Part shown: positions 50,584 through 59,053 of the stretch, piece after piece
Position numbering within the stretch: the first letter of the stretch is position 1
Layout of the letters: every line of letters starts with the position of its first letter
From: Aliishimia sp965656085
GTDB lineage: Bacteria > Pseudomonadota > Alphaproteobacteria > Rhodobacterales > Rhodobacteraceae
DNA: 64,000 bases
Direction: 5' to 3'
Assembly: GCA_965656085.1 (NCBI GenBank)
Contig: CBFHJA010000015.1
Location: 28,395 to 92,394 of the forward strand
Program-made: the position numbers and the translations under genes
Notes under the pieces: model-generated
What the model saw: the letters and a program-made list of their open reading frames with translations, nothing else
Databases searched by the model: none
Told to the model about the DNA's origin: nothing

Positions 50584-51597
50584 TTATGCGCCGAGGATGT
50601 TCACGTAGGATGTATCCACCAATTGCTCCATGGTGATGTCCTCGTCGACCAGCCCTTCGGACTGGAACCAGCCAAGCTGATCCTGAAGCGACGCGATGTT
50701 AAGCTCCGCCCCGGTGTTCAGGCGCATCGTGCCATTGATGATCGACGGCGCGGCTTTTTCGCGCGGGCGGTCGGTGTAGACGTATTTGTGGATCAGATCG
50801 ACCATCGCATCCATGTCCGCTGTCTTGTCGATCATCGCGGCGGCGTAGTCGTCAACGCCCTTCGAGTAGCCGGCAAGGAAGCTCTCGGTCATGCCGCGCT
50901 CGTCTGCCGCGTTCTTGGCGGATGTGAAGACGGTCGTGACCTGATAGTCCGGCACATAGTCGGCGACATTGCCGATGATATGCACCGCGCCCGAGCCTGC
51001 GAGCGGCTTGGCGATATGCGGGACGATCGACCAGCCATCAACTTGCCCCGACTTCATCGCGCCGATGATCGCGCCAACCTTCTGCAGCGGCGTGAACGAC
51101 ATCTCGATGCCCTCGGCCTGTGCCATCTTCGAGCCCATGTAATGGAACGACGAGCCGGCCTGCGTGACGGCAAAGCGCTTGCCTGCAAGGTCCTTGGGTG
51201 TCTTCACGCCTGCTTGGAAGGCCGCATCAGAGGCAAGGAATTTCTGCCCGTCGATGCCGGGCTCTTCACTAAGCGCGCCACCGATCACCTTGATCGCGCC
51301 CTTGTCGGCAAGGTTGATCAGCCCGCCGGAAATTGCCGTGACGGCATAATCCACATCGCCCGAGGCGATGGCCACGGCCATGGGCTGCGCAGCCTGAAAG
51401 AACTCGAACTCGACATCCAGCCCGGCCTCGGCGAAATAGCCGCGCTCCTTGGCGATGAAATTGCCCGAATGCGAGGTAAAGCGCAGCGCAGCGACCTTGA
51501 TTGATTTGTTCATGGCGAGCGCAGGGGCCGCGAGACCGCTTGCTGCCACGGTGCCGCCCATCAGGGCGAGTGCCTTGCGGCGATTGAGTGTTGTCAT
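50584..51597 (-). CDS. ABC transporter substrate-binding protein (NMT1/SsuA-like)
   Basis: The periplasmic receptor, 337 residues. The signal region is MTTLNRRKALALMGGTVAASG with an RRK pair and cleavage near ALA. The mature part begins IKVAALRFTSHSGNFIAKERGYFAEAGLDVEF, typical of NMT1/THI5 and sulfonate-binding proteins, with a DVDYAVTAISGGL segment at the ligand cleft. GGGAGGA precedes ATG 51597. It heads the three-gene importer operon. Confidence 0.9.
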   Translation of the reverse strand: MTTLNRRKALALMGGTVAASGLAAPALAMNKSIKVAALRFTSHSGNFIAKERGYFAEAGLDVEFEFFQAAQPMAVAIASGDVDYAVTAISGGLINLADKGAIKVIGGALSEEPGIDGQKFLASDAAFQAGVKTPKDLAGKRFAVTQAGSSFHYMGSKMAQAEGIEMSFTPLQKVGAIIGAMKSGQVDGWSIVPHIAKPLAGSGAVHIIGNVADYVPDYQVTTVFTSAKNAADERGMTESFLAGYSKGVDDYAAAMIDKTADMDAMVDLIHKYVYTDRPREKAAPSIINGTMRLNTGAELNIASLQDQLGWFQSEGLVDEDITMEQLVDTSYVNILGA

Positions 51598-51759
51598 GTT
51601 TTTCCTCCCTTGATGCGCGCACATTGGCGGATAGCCCGCACCGATGTCCAGCCGCAACTGTCCACATGCCTGTGCAAAAACGGGTTATGTCGCAAATGGC
51701 CCTGCACGAGCCGCGATGGCCCGCTAGCCTTGCCGCAATCCAAGAGCGAGCCGTGCCCA

Positions 51760-52677
51760 ATGACCGCGATAGATCCAGCTCAGCCCATGGCGGAGAGCCA
51801 TAAACACGGGGTTCTCTTCGTCTTTGCCGCAGGTGTCCTGTGGTCGACGGTGGGACTTGGCATTCGTCTGATCGAGGACGCGGTGGTCTGGCAAATCCTG
51901 CTCTACCGCTCCATCAGCCTGACGATCTTTCTGTACCTTGTCATCCGCCTCCGCTCCGGCGAAAGCCCCTTCGCACAGGTCCGCCGCATCGGCTGGCCCG
52001 CCGGGATCGCGGGTCTTTCGCTGGTCGCGGCCTATTCGGGCGGGATTTACGCGATCCAGACGACCTCGGTGGCCAACGCGATGCTGCTTTTCGCGACCGC
52101 CCCGTTCATGGCGGCGATTCTGGGCTGGATCGTTCTGCGCGAGCCGATCCGAAGGGCGACATGGCTGTCCATTGCGGTCGCCCTTGCCGGGATCGGCATC
52201 ATGTTCGCGGATAGCACGGGCGGTGTCGTCCTCACCGGCAGCCTTGCCGCACTCGGCTCTGCCTTCGGCTTTGCGGTCTTCACCGTGGCCCTGCGCTGGG
52301 GACGCACCGGAGAGATGCTCCCGGCGGTCTTCCTGTCGGGCCTTTTCGCGATCCTCATCACCGCCACGCTCTGCGCGCTGCTCGGCCTCTCGCTGGTCCT
52401 GAGCCCGCGCGATGGCGGCATCGCGATGGGCATGGGCGTGTTTCAAGTCGGCGCGGGGCTCATTCTCTACACGCTGGGCTCACGCAGCTTGCCGGCGGCG
52501 GAGCTGGCGCTGCTGTCGCTGGCCGAAGTATTGCTCGGACCGATCTGGGTCTGGCTGTTCCTCGGCGAGACCGCCAGCGCGAATACGCTTTTGGGCGGCG
52601 CTTTGCTGCTGGCGGCCATCGCCGGCAATGCGCTGTCGGGCAAACGCCGCAAACCGCCCCCAATCACGGCGCCCTAG
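51760..52677 (+). CDS. EamA-family (DMT) transporter
   Basis: A drug/metabolite-type exporter of 305 residues with ten helices in two EamA repeats. Typical segments are VLWSTVGLGIRLIEDAVVWQ, TTSVANAMLLFATAPFMAAILGW and, in the second half, LPAAELALLSLAEVLLGPIWVW. ATG 51760 is the first start giving the expected N-terminus; a frame from 51610 runs into the divergent promoter region. Substrate unknown. It is divergent from the ABC operon. Confidence 0.88.
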   Translation: MTAIDPAQPMAESHKHGVLFVFAAGVLWSTVGLGIRLIEDAVVWQILLYRSISLTIFLYLVIRLRSGESPFAQVRRIGWPAGIAGLSLVAAYSGGIYAIQTTSVANAMLLFATAPFMAAILGWIVLREPIRRATWLSIAVALAGIGIMFADSTGGVVLTGSLAALGSAFGFAVFTVALRWGRTGEMLPAVFLSGLFAILITATLCALLGLSLVLSPRDGGIAMGMGVFQVGAGLILYTLGSRSLPAAELALLSLAEVLLGPIWVWLFLGETASANTLLGGALLLAAIAGNALSGKRRKPPPITAP

Positions 52678-52749
52678 GCTGGCAGGGCCCGGCCCGAGCG
52701 GGGCGGCGAACGCGCTTGCCAAAGCCCTGCCGACATATAACATCCCATC

Positions 52750-54057
52750 ATGCTCAAGATTCACAGACGCAGTTTTCTCGGCAGCACCGCAGCGGCTCTG
52801 GCCATCGGCCCGGGGACGGCGCTGGCGTCGCCGACCGTTCTGCGCTCCGGCCCGGCCCGGCTGCAAATCCTGCCCAAGGGCGAACCTGACACGGCACTTT
52901 GGGGCTTCAACGGCGCGACACCCGGCCCGGAATTGCGGCTGCGTCAGGGCGAGCGGCTGGCCGTGCGCTTCGAGAACGGCACCGATCATCCCTCGGCAAT
53001 CCATTGGCACGGGATCCGGCTGCGCAATGAGATGGACGGCGTGCCCGGTCTGACGCAACCGTTGGTGCACCCCGGAGAGGCGTTCGACTATGCGTTCGAT
53101 CTGCCCGATGCGGGCACCTATTGGTACCATTCCCACCACCAATCCTGGGAACAGGTGGCGCGCGGGCTCTATGGCCCGCTGATCATCGAAGAGCGGAACC
53201 CGCCCCGCGTCGACATGGATGTCACGGTGGTTCTGGATGACTGGCGAATCACCCGCGAGGGCGCGTTGATGGAGGGCTTCGGAAACCGGCATGACTTTGC
53301 CCATGCCGGACGCCTGGGGAACAATGCGATGATTATCCCCTCGCAAGACAGCGTGCGTCTGGGCGACCGTATCCGCGTGCGGCTGATCAACACCGCCACC
53401 GCGCGGGTCTTCCCGATCCGGTTTTCCGGGCTTGCAGGCAAGGTGGTCGCGCTCGATGGCATGCCGCTGCGCAGCCCGCGCGAGATGTCCGATATCGAAC
53501 TGGCGCCAGCCCAAAGGATCGACCTGATCGGAGATGTGACCGGCCCGGTGCAAGTCCTCTTCGTGGGCCGCGATGCGCTCTATGACATGGGCAGTTTACA
53601 GATCGAGGGCGAGAACCCCGATCCGCAGGGCACGCCGATTGCGGCCCTGCCCGCGCCCGGGCTGCCAACCCCGGCCAAGACCCCGGACCATGCTCTGACG
53701 TTGCGGATGCAGGGCGGCGCGATGGGCGGCGCTCATGCCGGTAGTGATATCTGGGCGTTCAACGGACAGTCCGGACTGCCCGACGCGCCCTTCGCCCGGA
53801 TCCCTCGCGGGCAAACGGCACGGATCGACCTGATCAACGACACGGCGTTCGCCCATGGCATCCATCTGCATGGCCACCACTTTTTCGAACTGGCCGCCGA
53901 TGGCACGCGCGGCGATCTGCGCGATACCACCTTGCTGGCACCTCGTGCCGCCCGCACGATCAGCGCGGTGTTCGACAATCCCGGTAAATGGCTTTTGCAT
54001 TGCCACATGCTCGGTCATCAGGCCGCAGGCATGAAGACGTGGATCGAGGTGCTATAG
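52750..54057 (+). CDS. Multicopper oxidase, Tat-exported
   Basis: A three-domain multicopper oxidase of 435 residues. The N-terminus RRSFLGSTAAALAIG is a Tat signal. All copper-binding motifs are present: HWHGIR, YHSHHQ, HGIHLHGHHFFE and HCHMLGHQAAGM, with the type-1 Cys in the last and an axial Met two residues on from the final HxxxxxxG. Oxidation of Cu(I), Mn or phenols is possible; the family does not tell. No copper exporter is adjacent. Confidence 0.93.
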   Translation: MLKIHRRSFLGSTAAALAIGPGTALASPTVLRSGPARLQILPKGEPDTALWGFNGATPGPELRLRQGERLAVRFENGTDHPSAIHWHGIRLRNEMDGVPGLTQPLVHPGEAFDYAFDLPDAGTYWYHSHHQSWEQVARGLYGPLIIEERNPPRVDMDVTVVLDDWRITREGALMEGFGNRHDFAHAGRLGNNAMIIPSQDSVRLGDRIRVRLINTATARVFPIRFSGLAGKVVALDGMPLRSPREMSDIELAPAQRIDLIGDVTGPVQVLFVGRDALYDMGSLQIEGENPDPQGTPIAALPAPGLPTPAKTPDHALTLRMQGGAMGGAHAGSDIWAFNGQSGLPDAPFARIPRGQTARIDLINDTAFAHGIHLHGHHFFELAADGTRGDLRDTTLLAPRAARTISAVFDNPGKWLLHCHMLGHQAAGMKTWIEVL

Positions 54058-54183
54058 AGGGTGCCGCCTCCTCCGCCCCACCCTCCGGACACCGTGTTCC
54101 GGCGCATTCGAGCTATCGTGTTTCTTGCTGAACGGGAAAAGACGCGGTAGTTTGGGCATGCGGGCATAGGAAAGCCGGTTTTC

Positions 54184-54546
54184 ATGATTTATTTCAACGA
54201 ACTTCAACTCGACATATTGGAAGAACAGCGTCGCAAGGCGTTCGCCCAGAAGCTTGTCGAACGGGCCCGCAAGGTGCATGCCGCGTCCCAAGCAGACGTC
54301 GATGACACCGCGCTGAGCAACACGCTGACGGCCGCGATCCTGCGGGCGCGCAGCCTTGAGCTGAAAACCCGCGGCCAGATGGAGCGCTTCAGCGACTTGT
54401 GGCTGGCGCTTGGACCGGAATTCGACCGCAAGCGCCCATGGGCGCGGGAGATCCTTGCCCGCGACGGGCTGCGCCCCGGCGAGAAACTGGCCGAACTGGA
54501 AGCCAGCGCTGTCTTCGTGATCCGAGAGGACACGCCATCGCCATAA
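54184..54546 (+). CDS. Hypothetical protein upstream of the metallopeptidase
   Basis: A 120-residue charged, mostly helical protein starting MIYFNELQLDILEEQRRKAF, with a conserved-looking LWLALGPEFDRKRPWAREIL followed by GEKLAELEASAVFVI. No signal peptide, no recognised family. It runs directly into the metallopeptidase gene (its stop is at 54544-54546), and the trio is likely one transcript. It could be a chaperone or adaptor for the peptidase, by position only. Confidence 0.6.
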   Translation: MIYFNELQLDILEEQRRKAFAQKLVERARKVHAASQADVDDTALSNTLTAAILRARSLELKTRGQMERFSDLWLALGPEFDRKRPWAREILARDGLRPGEKLAELEASAVFVIREDTPSP

Positions 54547-54611
54547 CCACACCTCTGAACGGGACCGCCTGCGGACAAGCCGACGATGTCTTTTACTGCC
54601 GCCACCCGGAA

Positions 54612-56297
54612 ATGGCTCCGGGCGGCGTGCGCGAGCCGTTGCACGCGACCTCGTCCGAACATGCCGCCATGCGGCGCGAATGGTGCGATCTCTACGAGGA
54701 TATCCTGTCCCACAACGACACGGGCAGCCCGGCCTTCCCGTCCTGCGCCGATCCCGCGCATAATCACCATCCCGCCGATTGCCCCCATTGCGCGGCCGAG
54801 GAGGATCCGGACGCGACGGACCCGGACAACCCGGACGATGGGCCCTCGGACGACCCGGAGGAGGACCCGGACGACGATCCCGATGTCGATCCGATCGATC
54901 CGATCGAATGTTGCGACGATGCCATTCTGGTGGTGATCGTCACCGATGAGGATGGCTTCCCGGTCAAGGACGCGACCGTCCGGGCCGGCGCGCTTGGCGA
55001 CAAGCAGACCGATGAGAACGGCAAGGCCGATTTCGGCACGGTTGCGCCGGGCACCTATGACATCAAGGCCATCAAGCCCGGACACGCCCCGGCGCGGGAC
55101 GACCCCGAAGGCCCGGATGAGGCGAAACAGACCGACGTGCCCAATGGCACGACGACGCAAGTCGATCTCATTCAGCACCCGCTTTGCGCCAATGTCGCCA
55201 CGTTCGAAGGCCCGCCCTCGGGTCTGAACACCAAGTATTTCGGCTTCGATCCGAAAACCAACATCGCGGCCACGGCAACGGACAATTACTGGGACCCGGT
55301 GCCGGCCCATGGCGATATCTCCATGGTCAGCGATACAGAACGCGATGGCGCGCGCTGGGTGTCGGTGGCGGTGGGCGACGAGGCTGAACTGGAGATCGAG
55401 TTCGCCTTCAAGAATACCGAGTGCATTCCCTGTATCGAGAACAGCACGTTCGTGTTGGACGATGACAGCATTGCGGAGGTCGTGACCAAGAAGATCACCG
55501 CCAAGAAGGCCAAGTTCAAGATCAAGGGCAAGGCCTCGGGCAAGACCAGCCTGAAGGTGTTCTGCGACGGCAACGAGATCGGCTGGTTCCATGTCTGGTG
55601 CCGCCCTTGGGCGACGATCAAGGTGGATGTGGGCTGCATTCTCACAAGCCGCACCTCGCAGGTGGCCTACAGCGCGGGCACGATCGGCACGCTGCTGAAC
55701 CGGATTTACCGGCAGGCGGCGATCAAGTTCAGCGTCCGCGATATCGGGCTGATCGACCTGTCCTCGGATTGGATCTTGTGGGCGAAGGAGGCGACGGCGT
55801 ATAATTTGGCGGGAACCGATTTCTCGTCGAGCGCCACGGTTCTGGGCTGGCTGCATGCCGCGGCGGACGCGCAGGTCCGGGCCCGCACCACCGCCCCGTT
55901 CGGCCGTCCGAGTGCTTACAAGGTCTATTTCTATGCGCCGCAGAACCCCAATGCAGGCGGGTCGGTGATCAATATCGGGGCAAGCCCGGCCTTCGTGTTC
56001 TTCGGGCCGGGCGCGGCCTCCTACAACTCGGCCGCCCATGAGATGGGCCACTCGCTGGGCCTCAACCACCCCGCCCACGATGGCACTGCCGGGCAGTATC
56101 CGGGCCATTGCATCTCGCAACTGAACACCGCGATCCCGGCACAGGCCGCGACCAACACCGAAGCTGCGGTCAATGCAAAAGCGGCGCATTTCAACATCAT
56201 GGCCAATGACGCGCATAACCTGATGGGCTATTGGTCCCCGAAACCCGACCGTGTCTTGCTGCGCAAGCTGCAATGGGACGCGGTGAAGAGGAGCTAG
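54612..56297 (+). CDS. Zincin metallopeptidase with Asp-rich linker
   Basis: Protein of 561 residues from ATG 54612. The order is: Cys/His-rich N-terminus; a 35-residue Asp/Pro/Glu-rich linker (about 62-97); a carboxypeptidase-regulatory-like beta domain beginning DAILVVIVTDEDGFPVKDATV; a Lys-rich Ig-like domain; and a zincin domain with HEMGHSLGLNH (56037-56069) and a possible Met-turn HNLMGYW. No signal peptide or RTX repeats. The start is unsure: coding character (FYCRHPE) reaches back to about 54543, but only ATA/CTG codons are available there. It is the core of a three-gene unit with unknown flanking genes. Confidence 0.78.
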   Translation: MAPGGVREPLHATSSEHAAMRREWCDLYEDILSHNDTGSPAFPSCADPAHNHHPADCPHCAAEEDPDATDPDNPDDGPSDDPEEDPDDDPDVDPIDPIECCDDAILVVIVTDEDGFPVKDATVRAGALGDKQTDENGKADFGTVAPGTYDIKAIKPGHAPARDDPEGPDEAKQTDVPNGTTTQVDLIQHPLCANVATFEGPPSGLNTKYFGFDPKTNIAATATDNYWDPVPAHGDISMVSDTERDGARWVSVAVGDEAELEIEFAFKNTECIPCIENSTFVLDDDSIAEVVTKKITAKKAKFKIKGKASGKTSLKVFCDGNEIGWFHVWCRPWATIKVDVGCILTSRTSQVAYSAGTIGTLLNRIYRQAAIKFSVRDIGLIDLSSDWILWAKEATAYNLAGTDFSSSATVLGWLHAAADAQVRARTTAPFGRPSAYKVYFYAPQNPNAGGSVINIGASPAFVFFGPGAASYNSAAHEMGHSLGLNHPAHDGTAGQYPGHCISQLNTAIPAQAATNTEAAVNAKAAHFNIMANDAHNLMGYWSPKPDRVLLRKLQWDAVKRS

Positions 56298-56301
56298 TGA
56301 C

Positions 56302-56967
56302 ATGGAAACCGGCGCCGACCTCTGCCCCCCAGCGGTCCTGCAGATCATCGAGCAGGCCGATATCCAGACCGCAGATGGCGACGCGCTGTTCGGCGCGGTG
56401 CAGGAAGGCACGTCGCTGGGCTGCCAACTCTATGCGCTCACGACGATTGCCGAGCGGTTGAATTCAACGGCAAGTCTCACTCTGGTCGACGCCTTCGCTG
56501 AAACCACGGCGATGTACGCACGGGTGCTGCAACCCGAGCATCTGGACCCGATCAAAAATGCTTATCTTCGAATGCCTTATGACGGGTCCATCGCGCCGAG
56601 CTATTTCGCAGGCTTGCGGGCGAACCGGATCGACATTCGCGAGCATCTGGCCGAGCGGATGACGGAGGATTGGAGTTTCGTGCATCCCCGCGATGAGAAT
56701 GCGGCGACATGGCACTACTATCTCTACCTTGCCACGCTTGGCACGGAGGGCGCAATGGAGCGTCTTTCGGAGAAAATGGATGCCGCCGAGACGCCGAACG
56801 ATCTGGCGAACCTGCTGCGGAGCTTCGCCGATGTGCCCGGCCGCGAGGCAACACGGGTGATCCGCGGCTATGCCAAGGATGACCGGCGCGCGGATGGTGT
56901 GGATGGCCCCGGCACGGGCATTGCGATCGCCGATGCGGTCGAACAAATCCTTGCGTATCGCAAATGA
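56302..56967 (+). CDS. Hypothetical helical protein downstream of the metallopeptidase
   Basis: A 221-residue, probably all-helical protein starting METGADLCPPAVLQIIEQAD; no family recognised. It has YFAGLRANRIDIREHLAERM and WHYYLYLATLGTEGAMERL. It starts 4 bases after the metallopeptidase stop, so the two are coupled. A protective (immunity-like) or accessory role for the peptidase is possible. Confidence 0.62.
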   Translation: METGADLCPPAVLQIIEQADIQTADGDALFGAVQEGTSLGCQLYALTTIAERLNSTASLTLVDAFAETTAMYARVLQPEHLDPIKNAYLRMPYDGSIAPSYFAGLRANRIDIREHLAERMTEDWSFVHPRDENAATWHYYLYLATLGTEGAMERLSEKMDAAETPNDLANLLRSFADVPGREATRVIRGYAKDDRRADGVDGPGTGIAIADAVEQILAYRK

Positions 56968-57062
56968 TCCGGGCGGGCATTGCCTCCCGCGCGGTCTGGC
57001 CGCAAAAAGGTTAACGGGGCGCGCGCCCGCGCCGCGCCGATTTCCCGAAACACGTAATTTCA
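56968..57062. other. Convergent intergenic gap, left part
   Basis: Together with the element at 57063-57202 and the stretch 57203-57339 this is the only gap above 300 bases (372 bases). The left part holds a further GGTTAAC and a GC-rich run but no convincing gene, and I see nothing in the right part. Confidence 0.5.
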
Positions 57063-57202
57063 GGCGTTAACGCCATAAAAACAAGGTATGGCAGGTGTAT
57101 GGCCCGGCGTATGGCTACGCGTATGGCACCTGTACATACAAATCACGATTCGTTCCGCGATTTGAACTCGTTAAGGCAGCGTGCGGTGGGGGTGCGTTAA
57201 CC
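57063..57202 (-). repeat. MITE-like intergenic element, copy B (reverse orientation)
   Basis: The reverse complement runs from GGTTAACGCAC to GGCGTTAACGCC. It shares with copy A (19579-19706) the opening of about 35 bases, the block GTATGTACAGGTGCCATACG, the CCATACGC units, and the TTGTTTT...GGCGTTAAC end. A middle stretch of about 25 bases differs. Like copy A it lies between convergent genes. Confidence 0.65.
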
Positions 57203-57339
57203 TTTGCCGGATCGGGCGGGGACGGCACGCATCTCCGGCCGGCGCCAAGGATCTTGGCAGGGTGCCTGCCGTGGCGCGCCATGGCTGAGACCGCACAGGT
57301 CAGCGCCCGCGCCCGGTGATCGGTTGCGCAAAGGCCCGA

Positions 57340-58362
57340 TCAACGCCCTTTGGGCGGCGTGATGGCGACAGTGCTTTGGCGCAAATCGGGCGTGTAGAAT
57401 GTCTGGCGCCCGCGCCCGCCATATTTGGAGGCATAGAGCGCGATGTCGGCCTGTTCGAGCAGTTGCTCGGGGGCGGTCTCGCAGCGCCCGTGATAAATCA
57501 CGGTGCCGATGCTGGCCGAGACACGACAGTCCGCATCCTTGTATTTGACGGGCTTTTCAAGCTCTTCGATGATCCGCAGCCCGGTTGCCGCAAGCGCTTC
57601 GCGATGGGTGACACCGGGCAGAATGATCGTGAATTCATCGCCGCCCACACGGGCCACTGTGTCCGCCGAACGGGTGGCGTCGAGCAGGGCCCGCGCCACG
57701 TTGAGCAACACGTGATCGCCCGCCGCGTGGCCAAACGTGTCATTGACCGCTTTGAAATAATCCAGATCCACATGCATGACGGCGCAGGGCATCTTGGAGT
57801 CCAGCAGCCGTGCAAGGATGGTATCGAGCGCCCGGCGGTTCTTCAGTCCCGTGAGCGTGTCGGTGAAGGCTTGTTCTTCTGCGGCGATCTTCGCGCCTTG
57901 CAATTGCAGGTTCAACGCCCGGGAGGCCGCCATCGCCGCGGATTTTGCCTCGACGAGATAGAGCATTTCTATGGCCAGATCCGTGGCGGCAAAATCAGCG
58001 CTGCTCAGGGCATAGTCGCGCACCGCATCGAGAACCGAAATGCCGAAGGACAGATTCACGACGAACCCGTTGCTGCGACCATCGCGCAGGGCGATGCCCT
58101 TCAGGGAGGTGTGCGGCGCGGTGCGCAACTCCAGATGCAGCTTGCGCCCGAGCACAGCCCCCAACTCGTCCATATTCGACACGATGCGGGGACGCAGGAT
58201 GCGAAACACTTCCAGAAAGCGGGTTCCGATCCACCTGTCATGCGGGCGCAGTTTGCGAATCGTCGGACCCACATGGGTGATATGCCCGGTCGCGTTCACC
58301 ACCACGTGCATCGGACAGAACACGTCGAGCATTTGCGGCTGAAGCGGCGAGACATAACTCAT
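57340..58362 (-). CDS. Diguanylate cyclase with HNOBA sensor domain
   Basis: A 340-residue protein with an N-terminal HNOBA/PAS-like domain (starting MSYVSPLQPQMLDVFCPMHVV, with GRKLHLELRT), a helical linker and a GGDEF domain (active site VARVGGDEFTIILPG). The inhibitory site RxxD (RSAD) is present five residues before. It starts inside the H-NOX stop (ATGA), so the pair forms a gas-sensing (NO or O2) c-di-GMP switch: H-NOX contacts HNOBA to change cyclase activity. Confidence 0.9.
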   Translation of the reverse strand: MSYVSPLQPQMLDVFCPMHVVVNATGHITHVGPTIRKLRPHDRWIGTRFLEVFRILRPRIVSNMDELGAVLGRKLHLELRTAPHTSLKGIALRDGRSNGFVVNLSFGISVLDAVRDYALSSADFAATDLAIEMLYLVEAKSAAMAASRALNLQLQGAKIAAEEQAFTDTLTGLKNRRALDTILARLLDSKMPCAVMHVDLDYFKAVNDTFGHAAGDHVLLNVARALLDATRSADTVARVGGDEFTIILPGVTHREALAATGLRIIEELEKPVKYKDADCRVSASIGTVIYHGRCETAPEQLLEQADIALYASKYGGRGRQTFYTPDLRQSTVAITPPKGR

Positions 58363-58946
58363 GCGCGCCGTGCTCCGAGATCGAAGTCGCGCCCTTCGGA
58401 GAATTCCGGCTCAAGCAGCGTGATGCTCAGCGTTTCGCTGCCCTTGCGCGCGCCGGTATGTTCGACCATGGCCAGCGCGCCGTAGTCATCCGCCATCGTG
58501 CGCAAAATCCCCATCAGCACATGGCCCCAGCCGGTCTGCGGCGACTGGCATGTCAGCGTGTAATTGCGCGCCGCATGTTCGCGCAGTTCGATCTTGGGAA
58601 GCTCCAGATCTTCGAGGGCAAGCCGGGCGCGGTCGGGCAGATCGTCGAGCGAGTGCAGGAAATCCTCGAAATTCACCCCGCCAAAGCGCAGCAGGCGGCG
58701 CACGGCTTCGACATTCGGATGGCTTACGAGATAGGTGCCAAGGTCTTCCAGCACATCCGGCAGGGGCCGGGCCAGAACATGCTCCAGCGCGGCGAGCGTA
58801 TCCTGCGCCGTCTGGGCATCGTAATCGAGCATCGCTTCGACACTGTACAGGTTGTGGCCAGCCTTCTCCGCAACAGCCACCCATTTTTCATTGCCAAAGC
58901 AATCCGTTACAAACAATTGTATCGTGCGCAACGCCAAACCGTGCAT
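58359..58946 (-). CDS. H-NOX haem-domain NO/O2 sensor
   Basis: A 195-residue H-NOX (HNOB) protein starting MHGLALRTIQLFVTDCFGNE. The proximal haem His is in FEDFLHSLDDLPDRA. The YxSxR haem-propionate motif looks degenerate: by alignment to the following GW/GL, the site reads CQSPQ before TGWGHVLMG. The C-terminus is longer and acidic. It is coupled to the HNOBA-GGDEF gene by ATGA. The change may alter haem affinity or indicate an unusual ligand mode. Confidence 0.88.
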   Translation of the reverse strand: MHGLALRTIQLFVTDCFGNEKWVAVAEKAGHNLYSVEAMLDYDAQTAQDTLAALEHVLARPLPDVLEDLGTYLVSHPNVEAVRRLLRFGGVNFEDFLHSLDDLPDRARLALEDLELPKIELREHAARNYTLTCQSPQTGWGHVLMGILRTMADDYGALAMVEHTGARKGSETLSITLLEPEFSEGRDFDLGARRA

Positions 58947-59053
58947 GCTGTTTCCCGCTCTTTCTGGCGATGTCTTTGCATACAGGTCTTAACAACTCTC
59001 CAAGGATTCAAATTTTAAGGGCTAAAGGGCCGCCAGTTGGGCGACCTGCACCG

